Below, one piece after another: positions 1 through 8,195 of a DNA stretch of 64,000 bases. The DNA lies in contig NZ_CABFVS010000026.1 of NCBI RefSeq assembly GCF_902150025.1, positions 1 through 64,000 of the forward strand, given 5' to 3'. The first letter of the stretch is position 1. Every line of letters begins with the position of its first letter. The DNA is from Bartonella massiliensis (GTDB lineage: Bacteria; Pseudomonadota; Alphaproteobacteria; Rhizobiales; Rhizobiaceae). The notes beneath the pieces were generated by a model that was given only the letters and a program-made list of their open reading frames with translations, made no database searches and was not told where the DNA came from. The position numbers were made by a program, and so were the translations under genes.

Positions 1-1
1 T

Positions 2-118
2 TTTCTTGATGCAAAAAAAGAGCAATCTACTCCTCCACCCGTTACTTCTCAAAATTATGCTGTTGCTTCAGGGGCAGCCGATTATAGCGCATCTTATAAT
101 GACAGCATGCCATTCTAA
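2..118 (+). CDS. C-terminal end of a phage ssDNA-binding-like protein (partial)
   Basis: The frame is open from the window edge to TAA at 116-118 and gives about 38 residues. A Pro/Ser/Ala-rich linker leads to a terminus ending SYNDSMPF. A flexible linker plus an acidic-hydrophobic Met/Ile-Pro-Phe tip is the usual ending of SSB and SSB-like phage recombination proteins, where the tip recruits partners. The next phage gene starts immediately after the stop, so the two were probably co-transcribed. Only the tail is visible, so the assignment is inference from that tip and the prophage context. Confidence 0.4.
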   Translation, partial: FLDAKKEQSTPPPVTSQNYAVASGAADYSASYNDSMPF

Positions 119-667
119 TTGAACAATATAGCAAAAAGAAAAAAATGTGGATGCTTACAGATTGAGAGATCTATGAGAGAGAAAAAATATTGTGCTTCAC
201 GGGTCATACCGTTTCCGGAACCTATTAATCAATTAGCAATTGAAATGCGTGCAAAGCGCTTCTGCTTAACTTTACAAGAGGCAAAAAATCCACTTGCTGG
301 GTCTTATATCGGGCGGCTGTGTTTGCAGGGTTTACTTACTCAAGAGCAGTATGATGCTGCGCAAAAATATCTTGAAGTGAGAAATGACTATTCGTGTGCA
401 AAAGGCTTGCCAAGCGCTGTTTATGATGAAATGCCGTCATCTTCTGATGAGGCAGCAAGAGAAAAATGGGTTGAATTGGCAACAGAACAGTTTTCAAATA
501 TGCAAGAGGCGATAAGAGAGGCACAATGCCTCTATAGACAGTATAATCTTCATGCGGCTTTACAATATCTTGTCGTAGAAGATAAAGAGCTACCATATCT
601 TGTAAGTTCGTTGCGTATTGCTCTGAATGCTCTCCAGAAATATTTTGATCAAAAAAATAAGTGGTAA
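119..667 (+). CDS. Prophage-associated hypothetical protein
   Basis: The longest form is 182 aa from a TTG directly after the upstream stop. An in-frame ATG at 173 gives 164 aa beginning MREKKYCASRV and is an equally good start. A Cys/Arg-rich N-terminus is followed by a block around ANPLAGSYIGRLCLQGLLTQ-like sequence (KNPLAGSYIGRLCLQG is what is read) and QYDAAQKY. I recall similar blocks in small phage-associated proteins of Brucella, Bartonella and rhizobia with no known function. No membrane segment or signal peptide is visible. It follows the SSB-like fragment without a gap and precedes a toxin-antitoxin pair. Function unknown; prophage origin is inferred from neighbours. Confidence 0.55.
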   Translation: MNNIAKRKKCGCLQIERSMREKKYCASRVIPFPEPINQLAIEMRAKRFCLTLQEAKNPLAGSYIGRLCLQGLLTQEQYDAAQKYLEVRNDYSCAKGLPSAVYDEMPSSSDEAAREKWVELATEQFSNMQEAIREAQCLYRQYNLHAALQYLVVEDKELPYLVSSLRIALNALQKYFDQKNKW

Positions 668-762
668 ATGTTTTACTGGTATTTTTATAAAAGCATCAAA
701 AGCTCTTGAAATAGTTTTAAAAGTGTTATATTTTTATATAATATTTTAGAGAGGGTGTTTTT

Positions 763-1020
763 ATGCATACAACAAAATTACGTAAAGTTGGAGGGTCAGT
801 GATGCTTTCTATACCACCGGCATTGCTTGATGTTCTTCATCTTACAGAAAATACGCAAGTTGGTTTGGCTGTTGATAATGGACAATTGATTGTGAAACCG
901 CAGACGTTTCCTCGTTACACTCTTGATGAATTATTAGCTCAATGTAATCCTTCAGATGATTTTTCGGATGAGGATATGGAGTGGTTTGATGCTAAAGCTG
1001 TTGGTAGCGAGCTCTTATGA
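763..1020 (+). CDS. ChpS/MazE-like antitoxin (AbrB fold)
   Basis: An 85-residue protein. Residues 1-45 form a swapped-hairpin AbrB/MazE-type DNA-binding domain (TTKLRKVGGSVMLSIPPALL). The C-terminal tail contains RYTLDELLAQC, which closely resembles E. coli ChpS, then an acidic stretch (DDFSDEDMEWFD) expected to wrap around the toxin. It should neutralise the downstream endoribonuclease and repress its own operon. The RBS-like GAGAGGG lies about 9 nt before ATG 763, after an AT-rich TATATAAT promoter-like stretch. Its stop overlaps the toxin start by 4 nt (ATGA), the usual coupling for such pairs. Confidence 0.9.
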   Translation: MHTTKLRKVGGSVMLSIPPALLDVLHLTENTQVGLAVDNGQLIVKPQTFPRYTLDELLAQCNPSDDFSDEDMEWFDAKAVGSELL

Positions 1021-1352
1021 TGAAGCGGGGGGAAATTTGGCTTGTGTCTCTTGACCCGTCTGCGGGTTATGAACAAAAGGGAACGCGTCCTGTATTGATT
1101 GTATCACCAGAAGCGTTTAATCGTGTAACGAAAACACCTATTGTCTTGCCTATTACAAGCGGAGGAAGTTTTGCTAGAACAGCAGGTTTTGCTGTCTCAT
1201 TAATGGGGATGGGATTGCATACAACGGGCGTAATACGTTGTGATCAACCACGCGCTCTTGATATTAGAGCGCGTCAGGGTAAGAAAATGGAAACAGTTCC
1301 CCCTATGATTATGAATGAAGTCCTTGCTAAGCTAGCAACATTTCTCACGTAG
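1017..1352 (+). CDS. ChpB/PemK/MazF-family endoribonuclease toxin
   Basis: A 111-residue protein of the CcdB/MazF fold. It begins MKRGEIWLVSLDPSAGYEQ and continues with GTRPVLIVSPEAFN and the PITSGG loop. These match E. coli ChpB (PemK-like), a ribosome-independent mRNA interferase, better than MazF. The length is normal and the gene is intact. Two adjacent ATGs (1017 and 1020) are possible starts; the first gives translational coupling to the antitoxin. The pair lies beside prophage remnants and may be acting as a stabilising element. Cleavage specificity cannot be read from the sequence. Confidence 0.92.
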   Translation: MMKRGEIWLVSLDPSAGYEQKGTRPVLIVSPEAFNRVTKTPIVLPITSGGSFARTAGFAVSLMGMGLHTTGVIRCDQPRALDIRARQGKKMETVPPMIMNEVLAKLATFLT

Positions 1353-1387
1353 TTTTTTGCAGCGTGGCGTGAAACGTTTTTCTGTAC

Positions 1388-1421
1388 AATACGTTGTATT
1401 TGTATTACAGTGAATACAAAT
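1388..1421. promoter_or_regulatory. Two palindromes before the RHH antitoxin gene (probable operator)
   Basis: A perfect 9-bp inverted repeat ATTTGTATT (1398-1406) and AATACAAAT (1413-1421) is separated by 6 bp. A second one, AATAC-gtt-GTATT (1388-1400), overlaps it. Ribbon-helix-helix antitoxins usually repress their own promoter through tandem short palindromes of this kind. The site ends 14 nt before the antitoxin ATG, so it probably covers the promoter or transcript start. It also argues against the upstream in-frame start at 1394. The palindromes are seen; the operator role is inferred. Confidence 0.6.
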
Positions 1422-1435
1422 ATGAGGATTGCGTT

Positions 1436-1663
1436 ATGACAATATCTATTCGTTTGCCAAGTGATCTTGAAACACGTTTGAATAATTTAGCTGCTAAGAC
1501 AGGACGTACAAAGTCTTTTTATTTGCGTGAAATTATTGAACGTGGAATAGAGGAAGCAGAGGATTATTATTTGGTTTCACAGGTCAGAGAGCGTGTTCAA
1601 AGAGGAGAGGCACCTTTTTATAGCTCTGAAGAGGTAAAGAAAGAGCTTGGCTTGGACAATTAG
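1436..1663 (+). CDS. Ribbon-helix-helix antitoxin (RelB/StbD-like), orphan
   Basis: A 75-residue protein. MTISIRLPSDLETRLNNLA is the beta-strand and first helix of a MetJ/Arc-type ribbon-helix-helix domain, followed by TGRTKSFYLREIIERGIEE. The C-terminal third, ending in EEVKKELGLDN, is the usual toxin-binding part of RelB-type antitoxins. I chose the ATG at 1436 because GAGGA sits 7 nt upstream and the longer form from 1394 would translate through palindromes that look like an operator. The partner toxin gene overlapping its 3' end is only a 25-codon stub, so this antitoxin is probably left without a cognate toxin here. Confidence 0.85.
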   Translation: MTISIRLPSDLETRLNNLAAKTGRTKSFYLREIIERGIEEAEDYYLVSQVRERVQRGEAPFYSSEEVKKELGLDN

Positions 1664-1724
1664 GTATGAGAGACTAAGAAAAAATTTGCATAAATGTTTT
1701 TTAGAAAAATTTACAACTGCCTAG
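1647..1724 (+). pseudogene. RelE-type toxin stub
   Basis: In the +1 frame, overlapping the last codons of the RHH antitoxin, TTG 1647 begins LAWTIRYERLRKNLHK and runs 25 codons to TAG 1722-1724. (M)AWTIRYE is a typical N-terminus of RelE/ParE-family toxins, and a start overlapping the antitoxin 3' end is the normal arrangement. The remaining ~65 residues of a RelE toxin are absent; an unrelated minus-strand gene ends 4 bp further on. This looks like a toxin gene cut by the event that brought in the neighbouring segment. It rests on one short motif plus position. Confidence 0.5.
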
Positions 1725-1727
1725 ATA

Positions 1728-3044
1728 TCATAACAGATATTGTATCAAGTGTCCGTAAGATCTGTCGAAATTAAAATATTTATTTTTAAAAATCGCCTCT
1801 CGCATTTCAATATTAAACTGTCTGCATTCTTCGTTGAAAGCCTCTTTCAATGTTTTCATTTTTTCAGCACTGAAGATTATATTTAGCTTCTCTTGTCCTA
1901 TAAGTGTATTCCAATAGCTTAACCTATCATAGCATTTTTTACTTGATGATTTAATGTTTTCTATTGCTCCTAGTCTATAAGACCTCTCAAATGTTGGAAT
2001 ATCTTCAGAACTTTGTAGATTATCTTTTTCTTTATACTCATTTAGTCGCCATTTCACCTCGTCAGTATAGCAATCCTCATCTAAAGCAATATATCCTTTT
2101 GTAACAGCTTCAAGAAGATTCTTATAATGAATAAACCTTTTTCTTGCTGCTTTATAAATATCGGAAATGTTATTTAATAACAATAAAAGTGCCTTTTTAC
2201 AAATTAAAAGGGATTCGTATTTAGGAACCATATGGTATGGGAATTCTAGTATCTTTTCTATTTCTTCATATTCTGTATTTTTAGATATGTCACTCCAGTA
2301 GATTTCCATAGATGCTAGCTCTTTATATACTCCTTTAGATTTGTCTTCTTGTTGTTGTTCATACAGAGACGCGATCATATCATCAACTACATATAGCCAC
2401 CAATGCAACAACAACATTGTAGGTTTATAACATGTTTTTTCTGTAAGTGGATCTATGAACTTTTCAGCAACTATCCCACTTTTTTTCATTAGTCGTATTG
2501 CTTTTAGATAAGTTTTCTTAAAAATAGGGTGGGTGTGCATCATTAAAGCGTTGATTTTTTCGTTGTACTCAGGAGTAAACTCCGTTTCTAGAGCTTTCTC
2601 ATAGAGAAACAATATTTCTTTATGTTCTTGAGTACAGATATCTTTTATGATGGGATGGTGGTATTTACAATCCTCATCTATCATTATTGGATGTTTTATT
2701 CTTAGTATATCCCTTTCCCACAGTCTAATTTCTGTATTCCATTGCTTAATCCATTTTCGCGATATTTTTTGAGCCTTCTTTAAAAGACTTCTATCCCATT
2801 TCGTAATTTGTTCTTTGTATATTTCTATTTCTCGATCTTTCTGTTCCTGAAGTAATTCGAATTATTCTTCATAGTCATTTATTCTTAAATAGCTCCTAAA
2901 AGACAGTAAAGTTGCTATTATTAGTAATATGTTCACTGAGAATTCAAAATATAAAAACACATCGATTATTATGATTAATAAAATCGTATTTTCAAATCCT
3001 ACATTCCAACCTTTCTCTTCTACCTTTGAGATGTGGTAGATCAT
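1728..3044 (-). pseudogene. Unrecognised membrane-anchored coiled-coil protein, interrupted by one in-frame TAA
   Basis: Reading minus from ATG 3042-3044, 60 codons encode MIYHISKVEEKGW and two hydrophobic segments (TILLIIIIDVFLYFEF and NILLIIATLLSF), ending NDYEE. TAA at 2862-2864 follows. The same frame then stays open for 377 more codons: a charged helical stretch (FELLQEQKDREIEIYKEQ), then a 318-residue body starting at ATG 2684 and ending at 1728. Nothing is shifted; one codon separates two clearly protein-like halves. The whole would be about 438 residues: an N-terminal membrane hairpin, a coiled-coil linker and a soluble helical domain with many Lys, Glu and Trp. I recognise no family. 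It sits between toxin-antitoxin and terminase remnants. A truncated C-terminal product from ATG 2684 is possible. Confidence 0.6.
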
Positions 3045-3169
3045 ACGGCTTATTTAGCGTTGCTTGGTAAGATTTTGCCTTTGCAAGTGACGGGTGAGAA
3101 TGGGGGCGTAAAAGCATAGGGCGCGTAGAAATTGCTCCTTTAACAATGAATGACGACAAGACAGATTAA
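3045..3169 (+). pseudogene. Terminase small-subunit C-terminal fragment
   Basis: TAYLALLGKILPLQVTGENG is read from 3045. The frame then hits TAG at 3117. Moving one base at the run GTAAAAGC (3108-3115) restores SIGRVEIAPLTMNDDKTD and stops at TAA 3167-3169. The restored tail overlaps the large-subunit start at 3150, as in prophage packaging operons. So this is the end of a phage small terminase with a one-base A-tract deletion, and its 5' part is missing at the junction with the membrane-protein gene around 3030-3044. Family assignment is from recall of prophage terminases. Confidence 0.6.
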
Positions 3170-3529
3170 GATTGTACCAAAACTTATTCCGATTTTTGTA
3201 GGAGATGCTTTGGTCAGAGCGGCTTGGGGGGGGGGCGAGGGGCTGGTAAGACAAGATCATTTGCCTTGATGGCTGCTTTAAAAGGCTATCAATTTGGCAT
3301 GGGAGGAATATCGGGGACTATCCTTTGTGCACGTCAGTTTCAAAATTCGTTGGCAGAAAGTTCATTGGAGGAAATTAAGCGCGCGATTGAAGCCCATGAC
3401 TTTTTACAGGACTATTACAAAGTTGGAGAGGCTTCAATCAAGTCGAATGATGGTCGTATAGCCTTTCAGTTTTGTGGTCTTGACCGCAATATTGCGAGCA
3501 TCAAACCTTCAAGATATCTTCTAACTTAA
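3150..3529 (+). pseudogene. Terminase large-subunit N-terminal fragment, frameshifted at a G10 tract
   Basis: ATG 3150 begins MTTRQIKIVPKLIPIFVGD and leads into a Walker A region. A run of ten G at 3226-3235 throws it out of frame; with eight G the protein reads AAWGGRGAGKTRSFA, the classic ATPase P-loop of PBSX/Mu-type large terminases. After the run the frame stays open to 3529, ending GLDRNIASIK and a few unrelated residues. About 125 of ~430 expected codons remain, so the DNA-packaging motor is non-functional. The 3' break abuts a DMT transporter remnant on the other strand. Confidence 0.75.
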
Positions 3530-4189
3530 GGTAGAAAAGTAGGGTAGGATCAAAAATGAATAATGGTATAAACGATGCGGCAGAAATTGTCGTGATCCAA
3601 GCCAGTGAGGTGAGCAAAGGTAAATTTTTAAGATAACGTTTAGACAATAAGCCATAAGTCGAGTAAGAAAGTGCTGCTGTTAAAGCAAAAGCATGCCTAT
3701 TAGACTGTAAGATTCACTCTCTATACTGTTTATATTGAATGCTATAGCCGCTACACTGACAATGATCATACCAATAAGTTTAAACCATGAAAACATAAGA
3801 CTATTCGTCAGGGTTCCCAATATGTAGGTAATCCTTGGAAAGTAGCTAAAACCATGGTTAAATCACTGGCTTTGAGTGATTTTAATGCCCCAAAGCTGGC
3901 AGACAAAGTACAGTGAAAATCCTAACACCGGTAGAATTAAAAAAGAAGGTATCATGGAAAACAATGGGAGGGATCTGAAAACAGCTTTTTCATGAAAGAT
4001 TGTCATCAACCATAAGGCTGCAGCAGTTGCACACAACCTCAGTCCAACCGCATGTATGACGGGTATATTGCTCACCAAACTCTTAGATAATAACCAACTT
4101 ATGGAAAACAACGCTAAAATGGCAAAAGTGAATAAGAATAACCGTCCTTTTAAGAAATTCAATGATTCAACCCCCCAATAACACGCCAT
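3530..4189 (-). pseudogene. DMT/EamA-family exporter, broken
   Basis: The first 108 codons (4189-3863) encode four hydrophobic segments including GLRLCATAAALW, typical of the 10-helix drug/metabolite transporter family. The protein continues in shifted frames: ASDLTMVLATFQGLPTYW, then FSWFKLIGMIIVSVAAIAFN, then LSYSTYGLLSKRYLKNLPLL. At least three small indels separate these blocks. The last quarter of a normal ~290-residue DMT protein is missing where it meets the terminase fragment near 3530. It is downstream of, and collinear with, two other broken minus-strand genes, so it may have exported their product. Confidence 0.75.
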
Positions 4190-4239
4190 GCATAACGTGC
4201 ATAATATGATGTTGAAAAATTAAATCGTGATTGTGAGGT

Positions 4240-5386
4240 TTACGGTCTTCCAAGATTATTTTGGATATAACCTTTAGCCCCTGCCAAATAAGCGTCATCA
4301 TCTAATGTTTCAAGTGCTTCTATATCTTTTATCATCAATGCTATTGCTTCTTCAAGACGCTTAAAATCAAATTGAAAATAACCTTGATCCGTTTCAATTA
4401 ATGCTTTGTTATGCATTAATATTTCAAAAAGCAAGATATCGGTGCCAGCATCGAAAGTTATGTGCTCTGATCAGAACCTTTTGGATAACGAAATATGCGT
4501 TCTAATAGAACAAACTCCGTTATTTCTTTCCAAAATTTTGGATGATTTTGGAGCATAATAAGCACTGTAATTAAATCGACTTTAGTTTCTTCTAGAAGGC
4601 CTGTGAACCAATTTAATTTTATATATAGATTCTTATCCAATGGTCGCGGTCCGGTATGATGTGCATAGTCATGATAATAGCCCCATAAACAACGAACATC
4701 GTAAATGTCTTCTTAGATACTTCTTAGATAAGTTACGGCTATGCAATTGACCGAACAGGAATTTACTATCTGGACCGAGTAAACGTTCAGCTTCCATAAT
4801 TGTTTGCTTATTGTAAATATCAAAGAATTTGCTGAAAAAAAACAAAGCAAACGCTTGCTTATCAATTTTCTGAGCAGTCGCTACCAATTCTGGGAATAGA
4901 ACAATGCAATTGCCTTTTTTTAAAAAACTTGATGCTATTCCCATTTTTATACATTGAAAAGGTGATACATAATTATTTGTATATTTTGAGGTGTTGGCAA
5001 GATAGGTCGTTTCATGATGATATCCTGTAACTAATTCCAGCTGGAATCCTTCTGGAACGGGGCCATTCGTTGCACGCATTGGAGCCTAAGAAAAACAAGG
5101 GAGCATCTGGTACTGGTACTTTGAAAGCAGCCAAAATGTTATCAAATTTAGAAGGGATCGTTAAACCGCTGAGCAGCCGCTGATGAAGATCATTAGAAGT
5201 GATCGCTAAAAGTTTTGGAGATAACCCGTCAATAATATCTACATGATGGTTTAGCAGAGTGATCAATTCATTGATCATATTGCTATCTGCTGAAATTGGT
5301 TTCTTAATGTTGCCATCGAGTTCTTGGCGCATACGGAATTTGTCAACCAAGTTAACAATGGAAAGAAGTGCTTCAGATTGTTTCAT
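4240..5386 (-). pseudogene. Broken ~380-residue protein of uncertain family (possibly DUF6421-like)
   Basis: Four frame pieces join in order. The first (5386-5080) starts MKQSEALLSIVNLVDKFRMR and ends DAPLFFLGSN. The second is MRATNGPVPEGFQLELVTGY to LSKKYLRR. The third holds DIYDVRCLWGYYHDYAHHTG, RPLDKNLYIKLNWFTGLLEE and FVLLERIFRYPKGSDQ. The last is ITFDAGTDILLFEI to AKGYIQNNLGRP, ending at 4240. The joins lie near 5080, 4690 and 4470 and each needs a small indel. The HDYAHH block and the conserved-looking Trp/Glu/Arg motifs suggest an enzyme. From memory it may fit DUF6421; I cannot confirm this. Its start overlaps the upstream BacA-like gene by 4 nt, so they formed an operon. Confidence 0.5.
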
Positions 5387-5920
5387 GATGAGCTGACTTT
5401 AGCAAGTGAAGAAAAAAAAGCCATTGGCACTTCTCCAAAATTTTCGATAATATCCAGCTTATAGTGGTTTGCCGCAACTGATGTTGTGATACAAGAATCT
5501 GCTTTTTTAGCTTTATAAAGGACGGCAGCATCAGCATTGCTGTTGGCAAATATTTTATCGTATTGATGAACCACTAAGGACTGAGGGGCAAAGATTAAGG
5601 AACAGGATGAGTTGCTACAGTTTTAATTTCATCAGAGTTATTGCGCTTCGCTAAAACCATAGAGTGGGTCAGCATAATAAAGCTGTCAAATAATTGCATA
5701 TTATCTAAACGCGTAAATATGAGTGTATGAAAAACGGGGTACGCAGCTTAGGAGATAGCCGTCTATTTTGAGAAAGTTCATTAAATACCTTTTCAAATGT
5801 TGCGTATAAGATAATACGGGATCCTGAGGCAGTCAGTAAAATATTTTGATTGTAATTGTCGCGCCCCCATTGTGCAGCAGCTGCACAGTTAGTATCTTCA
5901 GGGACTGGTGTATATATCAA
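5383..5920 (-). pseudogene. Prephenate-dehydratase/BacA-like protein, broken
   Basis: Three pieces form one protein. The N-terminal part (from 5920) reads IYTPVPEDTNCAAAAQWGRD, matching the GPEGT-sxxAA start of prephenate dehydratase and bacilysin BacA-type decarboxylases. After a frameshift the protein continues RLDNMQLFDSFIMLTHSMVL and ends at a stop near 5615. The third part (5574-5383) reads DADAAVLYKAKKADSCITTS-like sequence (NADAAVLYKAKKADSCITTS) and NFGEVPMAFF, matching the second half of the fold. The true N-terminus is not seen (only TTG at 5920). The pathway enzyme role, acting on prephenate or a related acid, is inferred from fold similarity only. Confidence 0.5.
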
Positions 5921-6660
5921 GTGTATAGATAAAAATATTATTTTTAAACTGCATGATCTCTATGCTTTTAATTTATATTTTAATATAAATTAAAGCGTTA
6001 ATGCTGACTTGTAGCAAATATTATTAAATAATATTAATAAAAATACGTTGCAAAATTAAAGAATAAGTTTTTCTATTGTACAAAGAATAATTCTAATTCA
6101 GTTGATTAAAGGCAATGATGGTTATCATTTTATACTATCAAATACTTCTTTTTAGGGTGATGATATCAGGTTAGAAAAAATTTTATGCATGGAGAATATA
6201 TAAGACGAAGAATAATTGAGGTGTCTTTGCAGCTGAAAGGTATGCTGATGAATAAAATACGCTTCTCCATATTTTTGAATGATGTATGTTTTTGTGCCTT
6301 AAAATTTTGTGAAAAGCATTTTAAAAAATTGGAATGTGGGTGGAGACAACTCTTGTAGATGGATAACTTTCAAGGTAATAAACGCATTTTCGTCAGTAAA
6401 TTTAACGTATTCAGTTTTTTTAGTAAGATAAAAGTTAAAAAAATGTATTCTAACAGCTGTTGCTCACTATATGGGCAAGACCATTGTCTTGTTTGTTAAA
6501 TAAAGGATATATTTTAAGGTCAGATTGGGGTTGGTCAGATTTTGTTCTTCTTGTAAGATGGGAAAATTTGTAAGAGAGGAAAAGAAATCAATTTAAATCT
6601 TACATCAGATAGAGCTTTGAAAATCAACCGTTTTTTTTGAAATATCAGAGGTAAAACAAT
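5921..6660. other. Spacer without a supported gene
   Basis: About 740 AT-rich bases between the broken operon and the ATP12 gene. No frame shows a recognisable protein or a plausible start with an RBS. The last 15 bases contain the AGAGG that serves the next gene. Part of it may be further decayed accessory DNA, but I see no alignable relic. Confidence 0.5.
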
Positions 6661-7458
6661 ATGCGTGAAATTTTGAATCATTTTGATAGGCCTTTGAGTA
6701 AAAATAATTTGAATAAAAATAGTTCTGTTCAGAAGACTCAAAATTTTTCAAGCCAACCACACCCAAAACGGTTTTATAGAGAAGTGAAGATTGCTTGTAA
6801 GGAGGAGGGCTTTACGATCTTATTGGATGAACGTCCAGTTAAAACACCAGCAAAGCGTCATTTTTTTGTACCAACGGAGATGTTTGCGGAATTCATTGCG
6901 CAAGAATTTGCAAACCAACAACAAGTTATTGATCCTTCAAAGATGCCGATGACGCGTTTGGTTAATACTGTTATTGATGGTATCGCTGATGATATGCAGG
7001 TTGTTTTTGAAGATTTGTTGCGTTTTGTTGCCTGTGATATGATCTTTTATCGTGTACAAACACCAAAAGAGTTGGTGCAGCGGCAATGTGAGCAATGGGA
7101 TCCTTTATTGGATTGGGCTGAAGAAAAACTAGGAGCACGGTTTTATTTGACAGAAGGGGTGATGCATGTGGAACAATCACCAGAAGCACTTCAAGCCGTG
7201 AGTCATTATTTGCGTAGCGTTGAATCTCCTTATATGCTTGCCGCACTTCATATGATGACAGCCTTAACGGGATCTGCTCTTATTGCGCTTGCTGTTGCTG
7301 CTGGAAAAATTGATGCAGATCATGCTTGGTCCATTGCTCATTTAGATGAAGATTGGGCGATGGAACAATGGGGAATGGATAAAGAAACAATAGCACGTCG
7401 TGCCCATAAGAAAACTGAATTTAAGGCTGCTGCTACAATTGTTACAACTTGTTTATAA
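6661..7458 (+). CDS. ATP12-family F1-ATPase assembly chaperone
   Basis: A 265-residue protein. After a ~40-residue Asn/Lys-rich lead comes KRFYREVKIACKEEGFTILL with LDERPVKTPAKR, the signature start of the ATP12 family, then PMTRLVNTVIDGIADD and RFVACDMIFYR. The C-terminal helical domain contains AIAHLDEDWAMEQWG-like sequence (read SIAHLDEDWAMEQWG). In mitochondria ATP12 binds the F1 alpha subunit during ATP synthase assembly; alphaproteobacteria carry the ancestral form. AGAGG lies 9 nt upstream of ATG 6661. It stands alone as a plus-strand unit after the decayed zone, marking return to core genome. Confidence 0.88.
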   Translation: MREILNHFDRPLSKNNLNKNSSVQKTQNFSSQPHPKRFYREVKIACKEEGFTILLDERPVKTPAKRHFFVPTEMFAEFIAQEFANQQQVIDPSKMPMTRLVNTVIDGIADDMQVVFEDLLRFVACDMIFYRVQTPKELVQRQCEQWDPLLDWAEEKLGARFYLTEGVMHVEQSPEALQAVSHYLRSVESPYMLAALHMMTALTGSALIALAVAAGKIDADHAWSIAHLDEDWAMEQWGMDKETIARRAHKKTEFKAAATIVTTCL

Positions 7459-7492
7459 AGTTAAATCTTTTATTGATGTGCATCCTTTTTGA

Positions 7493-8038
7493 TTACAGTA
7501 TTTTTGTAATTTTTATAGGATTGATTTTAATTTTTTCAAGCCCGGGAAATGCTTCAGTTGTTATGTTTAAGAGTGCTTTTTCATTCCCATGAATAAAATA
7601 CCATTGGGGATGGTCAAACAGCGCAATAATCTCAGTTTGAATAGAGCATTTTTGTCCAGAATTTGTTGTCGTTACAAGCTCTACAGGTATCACAAAATAA
7701 AGAACGCCATTATCAAGTTCGCCTTCACGTCTTTTCTCTTGATTGATGTGTATAGTTTCAATTTTATAATTTTTTGTCAATTGTTCGATTTGGCTTTTCA
7801 TGATTTGCCGAAATTGTGATTGACTAAGATTTTTTTTTGTTGTGAAGCTGTTGATAATTTGGGGAGGAATAGCATCTAAAATAGCATTTGCATCGGCATT
7901 TTGAAGTGCTTCACTGTAAGCCAATACTGATTCTTCAAAGACGACAATTACGGGATTTTTCGTTGGACTTGCTTGAGTGGTTGATGCGATAAAGACAATG
8001 CATAAAAGAATGTGAACGAGAAAATAAATTCGCAGCAT
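7493..8038 (-). CDS. Secreted hypothetical protein
   Basis: A 181-residue protein with a clear N-terminal signal peptide (MLRIYFLVHILLCIVFIAST, likely cleaved after TQA) and no later membrane segment. The mature part has alternating helices and strands: EESVLAYSEALQNADANAIL, then a strand-rich half with GVLYFVIPVELV and HPQWYFIHGNEKALL. The order of a long helix then a curved sheet is reminiscent of NTF2-like folds, but I cannot name the family. It is monocistronic, convergent with the ATP12 gene and separated by 34 bp. Periplasmic location is inferred. Confidence 0.75.
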   Translation of the reverse strand: MLRIYFLVHILLCIVFIASTTQASPTKNPVIVVFEESVLAYSEALQNADANAILDAIPPQIINSFTTKKNLSQSQFRQIMKSQIEQLTKNYKIETIHINQEKRREGELDNGVLYFVIPVELVTTTNSGQKCSIQTEIIALFDHPQWYFIHGNEKALLNITTEAFPGLEKIKINPIKITKIL

Positions 8039-8139
8039 TAGAAACCTTGTTAATTATTTTGAAGATACTCAGGGAAATTATAAAGGAAAAGCAGGTGAGA
8101 AAAAAGCCTCTTGTATTCTTGCATGAGGCAAATATCCAC

Positions 8140-8163
8140 AAAAATGGAGGCTTTACGCCTCCA
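8140..8163 (-). terminator. Rho-independent terminator of glnA
   Basis: On the minus strand, TGGAGGC and GCCTCCA form a 7-bp GC-rich stem (8145-8163) with a 5-nt loop, followed by TTTTT (complement of 8140-8144). It lies 33 bp beyond the glnA stop. Confidence 0.85.
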
Positions 8164-8195
8164 CTTTAAAAATCAAAAGAATGCGTAGCAATTGT

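Noticed and set aside
1394-1435. Longer N-terminus for the RHH antitoxin
   Set aside because: It would read through the palindromic operator, and ATG 1436 has GAGGA at the right distance.
3054-3260. Minus-strand open frame opposite the terminase fragments
   Set aside because: Complement of readable terminase coding sequence; no RBS or family.
6535-6741. Minus-strand open frame before the ATP12 gene
   Set aside because: Overlaps the ATP12 start and its RBS; composition is that of AT-rich noncoding DNA.
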